Positions 15,939 to 23,119 of a stretch of DNA of 64,000 nt are shown here, one piece after another. The notes under the pieces are model-generated. The model had not been told where the DNA came from and did not search any database. It worked only from the letters and a program-made list of their open reading frames with translations. The stretch lies in the NCBI GenBank assembly GCA_964621615.1, contig CAZUMW010000008.1, positions 62,001 to 126,000 on the forward strand, read 5' to 3'. Source of the stretch: CAZUMW01 sp964621615. Its GTDB lineage: Bacteria > Desulfobacterota > WTBG01 > CAIYCZ01 > CAIRTM01. How positions within the stretch are numbered: position 1 is the stretch's first letter; every line of letters begins with the position of its first letter. Both the position numbers and the translations under genes were made by a program.

Positions 15939-15959
15939 CTGCTCATTTTCACTGAGCAG
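15939..15959. repeat. Perfect hairpin after the small membrane protein gene
   Basis: CTGCTCA (15939-15945) and TGAGCAG (15953-15959) with a 7-nt loop. The downstream side is A-rich rather than T-rich, so it may stabilise the 3' end of the transcript rather than act as an intrinsic terminator. Confidence 0.4.
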
Positions 15960-16001
15960 CAGAAAGTCAAAAAAAAGCCCGGAATCTTACAAACAAAATT
16001 A

Positions 16002-16030
16002 TTGACACATGCACACACCCGTTTTAAATC
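16002..16030 (+). promoter_or_regulatory. Probable promoter of the gene at 16096
   Basis: Consensus TTGACA at 16002-16007 followed by an AT-rich -10 area; TTAAAT (16 bp spacing) or TAAATC (17 bp) are the candidates. It would leave a leader of about 60 nt before the proposed start. Confidence 0.45.
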
Positions 16031-16095
16031 TTTTATTATATTAAACTCATTTCTTTATAAATAGAAATCATTTTCTATGCTGCGAGGGCACCACC

Positions 16096-16491
16096 ATTCC
16101 GATCTCATATACTGTGCATAATGACGGACATTTTATTCACGCTGTTGCAAAAGCTCCTGTCACAATCGACGAGCTCTTGGAGTATGAACAGGCGCACGCA
16201 GGTGACCCCCTTTTACAGGAGCCTGTCTATGAGCTTTTGGAAGTACACGCCGATGCTTTTAAAAATATTTCGATGGAGGATATCAGCACAATGCTCCGTC
16301 GCTGCCCCAAACCGGACCACACACATCATCCCCACCGCTGTGCAATAACCCTGAGTGCTTTTGATGATCACTCATGGGATTTGGCAAAATTTTACAAAAC
16401 CATGTTAATGCAGCACTCGCCTGAAACGGTGGTGGTTTTTGCAGCTGCAGACATAGCCAAGAAGTGGCTGGGGGTTAACAATACAGACTGA
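16096..16491 (+). CDS. Hypothetical protein, about 131 aa, likely starting at an AUU codon
   Basis: Function unknown. The only standard start codon is GTG at 16114, which has no ribosome site. The same frame extends upstream, and ATT at 16096 has GAGGG at 16084-16088, an ideal 7 bp away; it gives the natural opening xPISYTVHNDGHFIHAVAKAP, the beta-strand and alanine-rich turn common at the start of STAS-like or lipocalin-like small domains. The rest includes a His-rich segment (PKPDHTHHPHRC) and VVVFAAADIAKKWLGV. It reads as one compact cytoplasmic domain. If translation begins at GTG the protein is 125 aa. Confidence 0.65.
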   Translation: MPISYTVHNDGHFIHAVAKAPVTIDELLEYEQAHAGDPLLQEPVYELLEVHADAFKNISMEDISTMLRRCPKPDHTHHPHRCAITLSAFDDHSWDLAKFYKTMLMQHSPETVVVFAAADIAKKWLGVNNTD

Positions 16492-16564
16492 AACATGCTG
16501 GCCTGCGCTGCAATCACAGGCACACAGTTCCGAGGCTTTCCTGGTCTGTTCTAAAAAACGCGCT

Positions 16565-17332
16565 TTAAGAAATGAATGACGTAATGCCGGTTTGTTTTTT
16601 AAGCAAAGCGCAGAGCGCCTCAGCAAGGGGAAAAAGGTTAACCGTATCGCAGCGATTGTAGGTGATCAAAAGCTCACGTGCGCGGCGATCCCCCCTTCGT
16701 GCAGCGCGCCACAGCTTTACCGCCCCGTACCCGTCAAGCCCCTGTACGGATTCATTGCGTGCCAGGCCAAGCTGACGCTCGATCCGCTTGAGACCTCCCT
16801 TAAGCCCTGCATATTTACAAACAAAACATAGGTCAATATGCAGTCCGCTGAAATAAACGTTAAGCGAGTCCTGCAAAAAGGGCAGATCAAACGCGGAGCC
16901 GTAAAACGACAGAAGCAGCGGATACCGGGAAAGCTCTGTTTGCACAGCGGCAGCGGTGAGCCCGTCCCCCCGAACCAGTGATGTAAAATCAGCGCCGTTA
17001 TACAGGCCCACAACAGTAACATAGCCGCCGGCATTTACCGGCGCACCATTTGTTTCAATATCCAAAGCAACCGCATTGTCCCTGAACAGATCAAAAAGGC
17101 GCCAGCGCTGGTCGGGAGGGAGCTTCCCGGCAAAATATTCTATATTGCGCCGGGAAAGATGGTGCAGCGCCTCACGGATACAGTCATCGTAAAACAATTT
17201 CCGCACCGGCCGTACAAAGCTGATCGTTCGGGCGGCAAGAAACTCTTCCCAGGTGAGAATGCCTGACTGCCAGAGCCTGTATTCAAGTTTCCGCCCTATG
17301 CCGGGGAGCAGACAAAAGGTGTGTTTCAGCAT
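16565..17332 (-). CDS. Ribonuclease H-like exonuclease domain protein (YprB-like)
   Basis: Product of 255 aa with a DEDD-type RNase H-like fold: VALDIETNG (catalytic Asp and Glu, about residue 90), LLSFYGSAFDLPFL (second Asp block), LKRIERQLGLAR, and YNRCDTVNLFPLA with the last Asp. The N-terminal 60 residues have a helix-hairpin-helix-like segment (LLPGIGRKLEYRLWQSGILTWEEFL). This is the architecture of the YprB/PF13482 family, presumed 3'-5' DNA or RNA exonucleases. It is not in an obvious operon. The substrate is not known. Confidence 0.85.
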   Translation of the reverse strand: MLKHTFCLLPGIGRKLEYRLWQSGILTWEEFLAARTISFVRPVRKLFYDDCIREALHHLSRRNIEYFAGKLPPDQRWRLFDLFRDNAVALDIETNGAPVNAGGYVTVVGLYNGADFTSLVRGDGLTAAAVQTELSRYPLLLSFYGSAFDLPFLQDSLNVYFSGLHIDLCFVCKYAGLKGGLKRIERQLGLARNESVQGLDGYGAVKLWRAARRGDRRARELLITYNRCDTVNLFPLAEALCALLKKQTGITSFIS

Positions 17333-17382
17333 ATTGTGATCGCTCTATACCTGTCCGGTCAACATTCGGCAGCTTCAGCTTC

Positions 17383-17613
17383 TCATGACGGAGAAGGGAA
17401 CCCGTCAAGCTCCATCATGCCGCATTCGGTTTGGCACGGGTTTGCGCACACAATGGTGTAATCTTCTCCGGTTTGAATAAGCGGATCGCTCTGTTTGGCA
17501 TTGTGACAGTCAAGAAGATACCCCGACCGTTTTGTTACCAGCGCCAACACATCAACATCACCGTGCTCATACTGAAGCTCGCACAGCAGCTCTCTCAATT
17601 GGCTTACTTTCAT
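17383..17613 (-). CDS. Small hypothetical protein, 76 aa
   Basis: The frame is open further upstream, but the ATG at 17613 has a G-run (AAAGGGGGGG) 7 bp before it, so it is the chosen start. The product MKVSQLRELLCELQYEHGDVDVLAL begins with a helix and ends in a Cys-rich piece (CANPCQTECGMMELDG). From memory, such short proteins often describe a DUF with an HGDxxVxxL pattern; I cannot name it. Its promoter probably overlaps the palindrome at 17762-17780. Confidence 0.6.
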   Translation of the reverse strand: MKVSQLRELLCELQYEHGDVDVLALVTKRSGYLLDCHNAKQSDPLIQTGEDYTIVCANPCQTECGMMELDGFPSPS

Positions 17614-17761
17614 ATAATCGCCCCCCCTTTGTCTATAAAAAAATAAGCTGTTGAGCGATTGCACTACCGGGCAATCTGCACACACACGGTCCGGGCTGTA
17701 ACGGATTCGTCAGCGATGCGCACGCATGCAGCAACAACACATACCGGCAATTATCCATAAA

Positions 17762-17780
17762 TATAGTATTTAATACTATA
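17762..17780. promoter_or_regulatory. 19-bp palindrome, candidate operator
   Basis: TATAGTATT-T-AATACTATA is a perfect inverted repeat of 9-bp arms around one base. On the minus strand, TTGTAT followed 16 bp on by TACTAT makes a plausible promoter for the small gene at 17613, with the -10 inside the right arm. A dimeric repressor site is the simplest reading; no regulator is encoded beside it. Confidence 0.45.
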
Positions 17781-17910
17781 GCATATACAAAAAGAGCTCG
17801 CATCGCACCGAAAGCAAAACATCTATGAGAAACACACCGCAAAGGCCAATAATCACGCTGCACCTGTGACCGGACCGTTCCCCGGCGATACCCGGCGCGC
17901 CACTATTTCA

Positions 17911-17939
17911 TTGACAACGGTGCACCAATGCCATATAGT
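17911..17939 (+). promoter_or_regulatory. Strong sigma-70 promoter of the gene at 17992
   Basis: TTGACA (17911-17916), 17-bp spacer, TATAGT (17934-17939, five of six consensus bases). The predicted start of transcription near 17946 gives a leader of about 45 nt and rules out the upstream in-frame start at 17866. Confidence 0.75.
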
Positions 17940-17991
17940 TCAGCTAAATTCCCACAAAAATCGACAACTGCAACACAGGATGGGGTCTGTC

Positions 17992-19458
17992 ATGACCCGT
18001 TCACATACGATTATCGCAGCATTTGCTTTCTGCATGAGCGCGCTGTGCTTTGTCGGCCTGCAGCGCGCGCGGTCAACCTGCACAACTGGTCTGGAAGGCT
18101 GGGCGGTGCTGGGCGACCGGTACCGGCAAAGCATTACCGGACCGATTGACGGCATAACGTTTCAGTGGGACTATTTTATGGTACATGATGACGATTTCAC
18201 CGGCAGCATAGGCTATGTTATCGCCGACCCGCGACATAAAATGGTCGGCCTCATGCCCTCTGGCGGCAACGCGGCCATTGCCGGATTGTTCATTACATCA
18301 GGACATATTGCTGCCGATTATGTCAATTTCGGCACAGAGGCATGGGCCGGGCCCGGCTCAACCGGATACAGCGCATCTGCCGATATCCGCGAATTTCACG
18401 CAGAAAGCGGATCCTCGTATGCCCATATCATCCCCGTCACCGACAATAACTCGCTCATACTGCGCGGCCGAACCCCTAAATACGCCTGGGACCTAACCGT
18501 CAGCCAGGACTGGCGGGAGCGCTGCACCAGCGCCTACAGCACAACATTCCCCCCACCCACAGACTATGATATTGCCTCGATACCGCTGTTTCCCGAACAG
18601 CAGTGGACAGTCGATATGAACTGGATGCGCACACACGTAACCGGAACCATAACCAATAAAACTGTCGAGCCGCCGCAGACGGTCACCATCAGCGGGCACG
18701 GCTACCGGGAGCAGGCCTGGGGCCCATGGGCCTTCCATGTAAGCGGCTGGGATTTTGCCATTGTTTCCGACAACCGGACCGGCGTTCAATGGGCGCTGCA
18801 GACATATCACGATTCAGAATTGCTGGATTATCTTGATATCAGTTTCTATGACACGGACGGGCTGAAAGCGGTTCGTTTCAAGGCGGCCGAGGGAGAGCTG
18901 GGGTGGTACCACAGCCAATGGCTTTTTGACGAGAGCGCACGGCAGTGCGTCCCGGCGGATATGACGGTTATCGCCCAAAACAGCGAGTATATTGTGGAGG
19001 CATTCGTTGATATCGGCGACAGCCAGGTTGCCATGCTCTCCGATATTACCCCCATCACAAAAAACTATTTCATTGAATGCCGGTTCCCCTGGATCAGCGG
19101 AACCATTTACCATGCTGCAACCGGAGAAAAAATTACTGATTTTTCAGGACAGGGCGGCGGAGAATTTTCCGCACCGCGGCTCCGGCAGAACGAGGCTCTG
19201 TCAGCTGAGCAGTGCGGTGTGCGCGGCGGCGCCTACACATCGCCGCTGCCTTACGGCTGTGTGGACCTCGACGGGGATGGATATGGATATGCAGGCAGCC
19301 CGGAGTGCCCTTTTCAGGGGCGTGACTGCAACGACAGCGACCCCGGCATAGACAGCAGCGGCTGCAGCAGCGATAGCGATGAAAGCACGCAATCCATGCG
19401 CAAAAAAATCTTCCGCATGATGATCATGTGGTTCCTGCTGCGCAGCCTTCTTCCCTGA
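17992..19458 (+). CDS. Exported lipocalin-like (CrtC/AttH-type) protein with C-terminal MopE metal-binding motif
   Basis: Secreted protein of 488 aa. The start at 17992 fits the promoter and gives a signal peptide (TIIAAFAFCMSALCFVGL). The body is beta-rich and resembles the two-barrel lipocalin-like fold of AttH/CrtC hydratases, with GHGYREQAWGPW followed by HVSGWDFAIV near residues 235-260 as the most telling block. About residues 424-452 carry DLDGDGYG followed by GRDCNDSDPGI, the putative metal-binding motif of MopE-like surface proteins. A Ser/Asp-rich linker leads to a hydrophobic basic tail (MRKKIFRMMIMWFLLRSLLP). Substrate is unknown; no carotenoid genes are nearby. Confidence 0.75.
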   Translation: MTRSHTIIAAFAFCMSALCFVGLQRARSTCTTGLEGWAVLGDRYRQSITGPIDGITFQWDYFMVHDDDFTGSIGYVIADPRHKMVGLMPSGGNAAIAGLFITSGHIAADYVNFGTEAWAGPGSTGYSASADIREFHAESGSSYAHIIPVTDNNSLILRGRTPKYAWDLTVSQDWRERCTSAYSTTFPPPTDYDIASIPLFPEQQWTVDMNWMRTHVTGTITNKTVEPPQTVTISGHGYREQAWGPWAFHVSGWDFAIVSDNRTGVQWALQTYHDSELLDYLDISFYDTDGLKAVRFKAAEGELGWYHSQWLFDESARQCVPADMTVIAQNSEYIVEAFVDIGDSQVAMLSDITPITKNYFIECRFPWISGTIYHAATGEKITDFSGQGGGEFSAPRLRQNEALSAEQCGVRGGAYTSPLPYGCVDLDGDGYGYAGSPECPFQGRDCNDSDPGIDSSGCSSDSDESTQSMRKKIFRMMIMWFLLRSLLP

Positions 19459-19475
19459 CAAAAGGCGGCATATTT

Positions 19476-19847
19476 TCAGAGCCAAAACACATAGGCACAT
19501 ATCCCGGTCAGCGAAATCACCCCCAGCACAACAAGGTTTACCCGCACCTGATCATATCGCCTCCGCATCCTTCTGGCGTTAATGACGAGTCCCGCGATGC
19601 TTGAAAAAAAGCCAAGCACCATCAGATAAAACAGATAACGCGCAAGCTCCCTGTCCCACGTTGTATTTACCGGCGTGTCATGAAAGCGTGTTGTCACGGT
19701 TGTCGGCTCCGGGCGCGCCTCATGAAAAACAATCATTGCAGCCAGCATAATCAGCCAGCCAAAAACGCTTACAAAGCTCAGAACCCGAAGCCATACATCA
19801 GGGCCTCTGCGCCGTTCGCGTTTTACGTTTGGCGGCACATCCGTCAT
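19476..19847 (-). CDS. Three-span membrane protein, 123 aa
   Basis: Start set at ATG 19847, preceded by GGAG 7 bp away, not the upstream in-frame codon. Hydrophobic segments at about 20-42 (VLSFVSVFGWLIMLAAMIVF), 68-88 (YLFYLMVLGFFSSIAGLVI) and 100-120 (VNLVVLGVISLTGICAYVFW) are separated by a periplasmic-looking loop and an Arg-rich cytoplasmic loop (ARRMRRRYDQ). The Arg-rich N-terminus (NVKRERRRG) suggests it faces the cytoplasm. No family recognised. Its stop faces the plus-strand gene at 19458. Confidence 0.65.
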   Translation of the reverse strand: MTDVPPNVKRERRRGPDVWLRVLSFVSVFGWLIMLAAMIVFHEARPEPTTVTTRFHDTPVNTTWDRELARYLFYLMVLGFFSSIAGLVINARRMRRRYDQVRVNLVVLGVISLTGICAYVFWL

Positions 19848-19869
19848 GTCTGTCTCCTGCCACGTACAG

Positions 19870-19907
19870 AAAAAAAGCCCGCCGGGCAGAACGCTCCCGG
19901 AGGGCTT
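19870..19907 (-). terminator. Intrinsic terminator of the secreted-protein gene at 19949-20530
   Basis: On the minus strand an 11-bp stem (AAGCCC and CCGGG against their complements with one mismatch; 19875-19886 with 19896-19907) has a 9-nt loop and runs into seven T residues (plus-strand A-run 19870-19876). This is a classical rho-independent terminator. Confidence 0.8.
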
Positions 19908-19948
19908 CATATATATACCAAAAAACTGCAGCGAGAGCAAAAAGCAGC

Positions 19949-20530
19949 CTAACAGCCGAGTCCCACCTTGGTAAGGTTCAGCACTATGTACAACAGCTTA
20001 ATAGCGGTAATCTGGCTGTTCAGCTCATCTATGGCCGCCTGGTCGGGGTTATCCGCACTTTCCAGGATGCAGAGATTGAGCTCCATAATCCCCCGGGTTA
20101 TCCTTGTGATATCCTTTACCGCAAGAACAGCTACACATTGCGTTGTCTCTGCAGTGGCAATATCTTTAAGCAGCGTCACCACGCCAAGTGTAGGAGAAAT
20201 CAGCTTGGTGTAGCACTCTTGGGGAATGGTCTGATTGTCCTGATAAATTATGCTTTGGGCATACATATCAAGCACTTCGGGAACATCCTCTGCGTTTCCC
20301 GTCTTCACCGCATTGTCAAGACAATCAAGTGCAAACAGCGTGTGGGCAGCAAACGCGGGGTTTGTGTTTTCTAGCGTTGCCACGCTGTCCTGAACCATCC
20401 CGACAAGCCCTCCGATCAATGCCTTGCTGTCTGCATCCTGCTGCGAAGCCCCGGCAAACGCCGGGCTGCAAACCATCATCGCCGCTGCACACCACAAAAC
20501 CGCACTGAGCAAAATAACTCGTTTCTTCAT
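19949..20530 (-). CDS. Secreted protein of unknown function, 193 aa
   Basis: Start at ATG 20530, with AAGGAGG 6 bp upstream. The signal peptide MKKRVILLSAVLWCAAAMMV ends with a likely signal-peptidase I site (SPAFA-GA). The mature part is helical with paired hydrophobic helices, two central Cys residues and a C-terminal Cys (LTKVGLGC). It could be a helical-bundle periplasmic protein. No family is recognised. It has its own promoter and terminator, so it is a single-gene unit. Confidence 0.65.
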   Translation of the reverse strand: MKKRVILLSAVLWCAAAMMVCSPAFAGASQQDADSKALIGGLVGMVQDSVATLENTNPAFAAHTLFALDCLDNAVKTGNAEDVPEVLDMYAQSIIYQDNQTIPQECYTKLISPTLGVVTLLKDIATAETTQCVAVLAVKDITRITRGIMELNLCILESADNPDQAAIDELNSQITAIKLLYIVLNLTKVGLGC

Positions 20531-20570
20531 ACCATACCTCCTTTTGATAAGGTGACCCGTTAATGCTTCA

Positions 20571-20599
20571 ATTATTGAAACAAACATAAAAAATTGCAA
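20571..20599 (-). promoter_or_regulatory. Probable promoter of the secreted-protein gene
   Basis: Minus strand TTGCAA (20599-20594), 17-bp spacer, AATAAT (20576-20571). It gives a short leader of about 35 nt before the ATG at 20530. Confidence 0.45.
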
Positions 20600-20713
20600 G
20601 ATTTTTTTGAATATTTATGGAGTATTACAGCTATCCTGTAAAGCAGGGTATGTAATTTAGGACAAAAACACAGCAAGCAAGCGCACCGATCATATGCATC
20701 TGCCCCATCACGT

Positions 20714-20729
20714 TAAGCCGGCCGGCTTA
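20714..20729. repeat. 16-bp perfect palindrome overlapping the end of the small ORF
   Basis: TAAGCCGGCCGGCTTA. It includes the stop codon of the 54-codon frame and may serve as a hairpin at the end of its transcript; there is no clear T-run. Confidence 0.4.
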
Positions 20730-20891
20730 TTCATCTGAGGATAAAAAGGATTTAATTCTTCTCCACAGGGATTTTTTTGACCGCGCGTGTGTACATTCGG
20801 GAGGCTTTCTGTATATAGTAACAGTTTCCTCTTTGTTGATATGCTGCGCGGTGGTCAGTATATCTTCCTGCTTGTGCGGTTTTTTCTCCAT
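20727..20891 (-). CDS. Small basic ORF, 54 aa, divergent from the radical SAM gene
   Basis: ATG at 20891 has a strong GGAGGG 4 bp upstream. The product MEKKPHKQEDILTTAQHINK continues with a mixed polar middle containing one Cys (RKPPECTHARS) and ends in a basic amphipathic piece, KKSLWRRIKSFLSSDE. A longer 84-codon frame overlaps it on the same strand but lacks a ribosome site. It is 240 bp from, and divergent to, a radical SAM gene; a precursor-peptide role is conceivable but unproved. Confidence 0.5.
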   Translation of the reverse strand: MEKKPHKQEDILTTAQHINKEETVTIYRKPPECTHARSKKSLWRRIKSFLSSDE

Positions 20892-21130
20892 TGAACCCTC
20901 CGTTATAAACCGTGGCCTCTGGCTTCATCATTAGGCACTGCGTCTTTTTTTTGCCGCCGCAATGCAATCCGGCGTGTCCGCTTACTTGACCTTCAGGATA
21001 CAGCATTATATACTTTTCACTGTTACTGTATCGGAAAAAACAGTAAAAAGCTGGATTTTTTTTAATTCACCGACCGGGGCTCACTGCTTCTGAACTCTGA
21101 TCACTGCTGTGTGTCGGGGGAAATAGCTTT
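20892..21130. other. Divergent intergenic region between the 54-aa ORF and the radical SAM gene
   Basis: AT-rich with a short repeat ACTGTT/AACAGT at about 21026-21051. No clear consensus promoter is visible in either direction, and no further gene is supported. Confidence 0.4.
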
Positions 21131-22174
21131 ATGCTTGACACAGTTTCCTTTTGCATCCAAAGCCTGGTCTCAGGAGGGGTTATAACAAACTATGCCTGCA
21201 CCTCTCAATGCCGGCATTGTCTGTATGCGTGCAGCCCGCAGCGTCAGAAAGACTATATTGATGACAGAGCCGCGCAAGAGGCCTTTAAAACCATCAAATC
21301 GCTTCGCTGCAACAGCATCCACCTGGGCGGCGGCGAACCTTTCCTGGCGCCGGACAGGCTTGTCAGGCTGACCGAGCTGGCCCGGCAGGAGGGGCTGTAT
21401 CTTGAGTATGCTGAAACAAACTGCTCGTGGTATACAGACCGCGAAACAGCATGTGAGCTGTTGCGCGACCTGAAAGCTGCGGGACTCGGCACCCTGCTCG
21501 TCTCAATCAGCCCGTTCCACAATGAGTACGTTCCCTTTGCCAAAACAAAAGGGGTTATAGAGGCATGCACTGAAGCCGGGGTATCTGTTTTCCCCTGGGT
21601 GCTTGATTTTCACCAGGACCTTGAGCGCTTCGACGAAACAAAAACACACTGCCTCGCCGAGTTTGAGACACTTTTCGGCGACGGCTATATTCGCAGCATT
21701 CCCTCCCGGTATTGGATTCATATGGGCGGGCGGGCGCTCAGCACATTTGCCCCGTACATGGAAAAGAAAAGCGCCGGTGACATCATCTCCCGGGAGAGGC
21801 ACGGCTGCCGCGAGCTGCTTGACACAAGCCACTTTCATTGCGATCTTTTTGACAATTATATTCCCGGCCTGTGCAGCGGCCTGTGTCTGAAGCGTCAGGA
21901 TCTCGGCACTGAGATTTCAGCTGACCGGTACCCGATACTGACAGAGCTGTTTCACCATGGCATAAAGGGGCTTTATGACATGGCGCGCACGCAATACGGC
22001 TATGAAACACAAAAAAAATTCGTAACAAAATGTGATGTATGCACCGATATTCGGCTGTTTCTGGTGATAGATTGCGGCGTTGACTCGCCGGAGCTGCAGC
22101 CGGAGGGCTTTTACCGCCAGCTTGCCAGCGAGCGTTCACAGCACAAAACAGATGCGGGCCAAGAGACAGAATAG
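21131..22174 (+). CDS. Radical SAM domain protein with extra C-terminal cysteines
   Basis: Enzyme of 347 aa. The 4Fe-4S/SAM site is Cys23-x3-Cys27-x2-Cys30 (ACTSQCRHCLYAC), followed by the GGGEPFL motif about 50 residues later. A second cysteine set in the C-terminal third (HFHCDLF, GLCSGLC, TKCDVCTDIR) suggests one or two auxiliary clusters, as in SPASM or Twitch enzymes, though spacing does not match either exactly. The reaction is unknown. The gene is monocistronic; GGGGG is near the ATG. The divergent small ORF and the absence of other pathway genes leave the substrate open. Confidence 0.85.
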   Translation: MLDTVSFCIQSLVSGGVITNYACTSQCRHCLYACSPQRQKDYIDDRAAQEAFKTIKSLRCNSIHLGGGEPFLAPDRLVRLTELARQEGLYLEYAETNCSWYTDRETACELLRDLKAAGLGTLLVSISPFHNEYVPFAKTKGVIEACTEAGVSVFPWVLDFHQDLERFDETKTHCLAEFETLFGDGYIRSIPSRYWIHMGGRALSTFAPYMEKKSAGDIISRERHGCRELLDTSHFHCDLFDNYIPGLCSGLCLKRQDLGTEISADRYPILTELFHHGIKGLYDMARTQYGYETQKKFVTKCDVCTDIRLFLVIDCGVDSPELQPEGFYRQLASERSQHKTDAGQETE

Positions 22175-22200
22175 GGACTGGCTGGCGCTTACCCTTTGAC

Positions 22201-22240
22201 GGCATGCTCGCGCGCTGAGCGCGTTCAGATCAGGCATGCC
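22201..22240. repeat. Nested hairpin between convergent genes
   Basis: GGCATGC (22201-22207) pairs with GCATGCC (22234-22240) and encloses CGCGC-TGA-GCGCG (22211-22223). It separates the radical SAM gene from the oppositely directed sulfotransferase gene and could slow polymerases from both sides. The right arm overlaps the end of the sulfotransferase frame. Confidence 0.4.
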
Positions 22241-23084
22241 GCCTGTGTACAATCCCGTTTTCCGTAAAGCACAGCCCCTGCTGATCAAGATATGCCGCAA
22301 TCCGGCCGTTTTCAGTTACGGCGCGCTGAATATGGTCCGGAAGCTCCGCTTTCCAGCGTAGATCATGATAAAAGCCGTTGTGCTCCCTCACCCATTCATA
22401 TTCTTTTTTCCGGGTCCCGTGGTGCTCGGTTTTCCAGTAGCGAAGCTGATCCCGCTCAAAACAAAGCCCGAGCCGCTCAGTCAGCGACCGCACGGTTTGA
22501 CACGGAGCCCCGGCGAGCTCGGCATAAGTCACAGAAATAAAATCAAGCCCGCTGCTGCGCAGGAAAGAGGTTATCTCCCGGTTTTGCTGAAGCCATTTAT
22601 ACAAAAAAACAGACCACCACTTGCCTGCAAGCAGGGAAAGCGCAGATCCGGGGTGGAGCCGTGCCAGCCTGAAGCGCTGATTCCATCGCTTTTTTTCGGG
22701 CATACGGAGCCAGCGCCGTATCAGCGCCCGCGGGTCGCGTATGAGATGTATGTATGTTCGGGAAAAATCACCGCAATGAAGATAGCGGCGCGCCCAGAAA
22801 GGCTTTTTTGAGATATCTATCAGAACCTGCACACCCGGCGACAGATTGGAAAAAATAATATCATACGCCCGGCCTATGCTTTCTGGTGAAACGCCCTGAA
22901 AAACCGGGCATCGCTCAGCGGAACCGCACACATAACAATACTGCTTCCCGGAGCTCCCGGCAGGTTTGCGAAGCGCTTTCACCTCCCCGACATGGGCGGC
23001 GCGGGGATGGCTACCAAGCATGAGGGAAAGATAGTGAGAGCCGGCGTAGTTTGTCGAAAGAATAAAGGCTACAGTTTTTTTCAT
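22230..23084 (-). CDS. Sulfotransferase family protein at the end of the lipid A cluster
   Basis: PAPS-dependent sulfotransferase fold, 284 aa. The P-loop-like 5'-phosphosulfate site is STNYAGSHYLSLMLGSHP near the N-terminus; the 3'-phosphate region is YIHLIRDPRALIRRWL (about residue 115); FISVTYAELAGAP is the typical later strand. Four Cys residues in the YCYVCGSAERC segment are unusual and could bind zinc. It is the last gene on the minus strand after waaA, 35 bp downstream of it, where many related genomes have lpxK. Sulfation of a saccharide or lipid is a reasonable guess. Confidence 0.72.
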   Translation of the reverse strand: MKKTVAFILSTNYAGSHYLSLMLGSHPRAAHVGEVKALRKPAGSSGKQYCYVCGSAERCPVFQGVSPESIGRAYDIIFSNLSPGVQVLIDISKKPFWARRYLHCGDFSRTYIHLIRDPRALIRRWLRMPEKKRWNQRFRLARLHPGSALSLLAGKWWSVFLYKWLQQNREITSFLRSSGLDFISVTYAELAGAPCQTVRSLTERLGLCFERDQLRYWKTEHHGTRKKEYEWVREHNGFYHDLRWKAELPDHIQRAVTENGRIAAYLDQQGLCFTENGIVHRRHA

Positions 23085-23119
23085 GCAAAATAACCGGCCA
23101 GCAGCGCCTTCTCCGGCGG

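Larger units (their letters stand above)
17614..17991. other. 378-bp divergent intergenic region
   Basis: Control region between a minus-strand small gene and a plus-strand surface-protein gene. It holds a 19-bp palindrome and a strong plus-strand promoter, each listed separately. No further gene is evident. Confidence 0.6.

Noticed and set aside
20752..21006. Minus-strand 84-codon frame overlapping the 54-codon ORF
   Set aside because: No ribosome site and low-quality composition; the shorter frame has GGAGGG at proper spacing.
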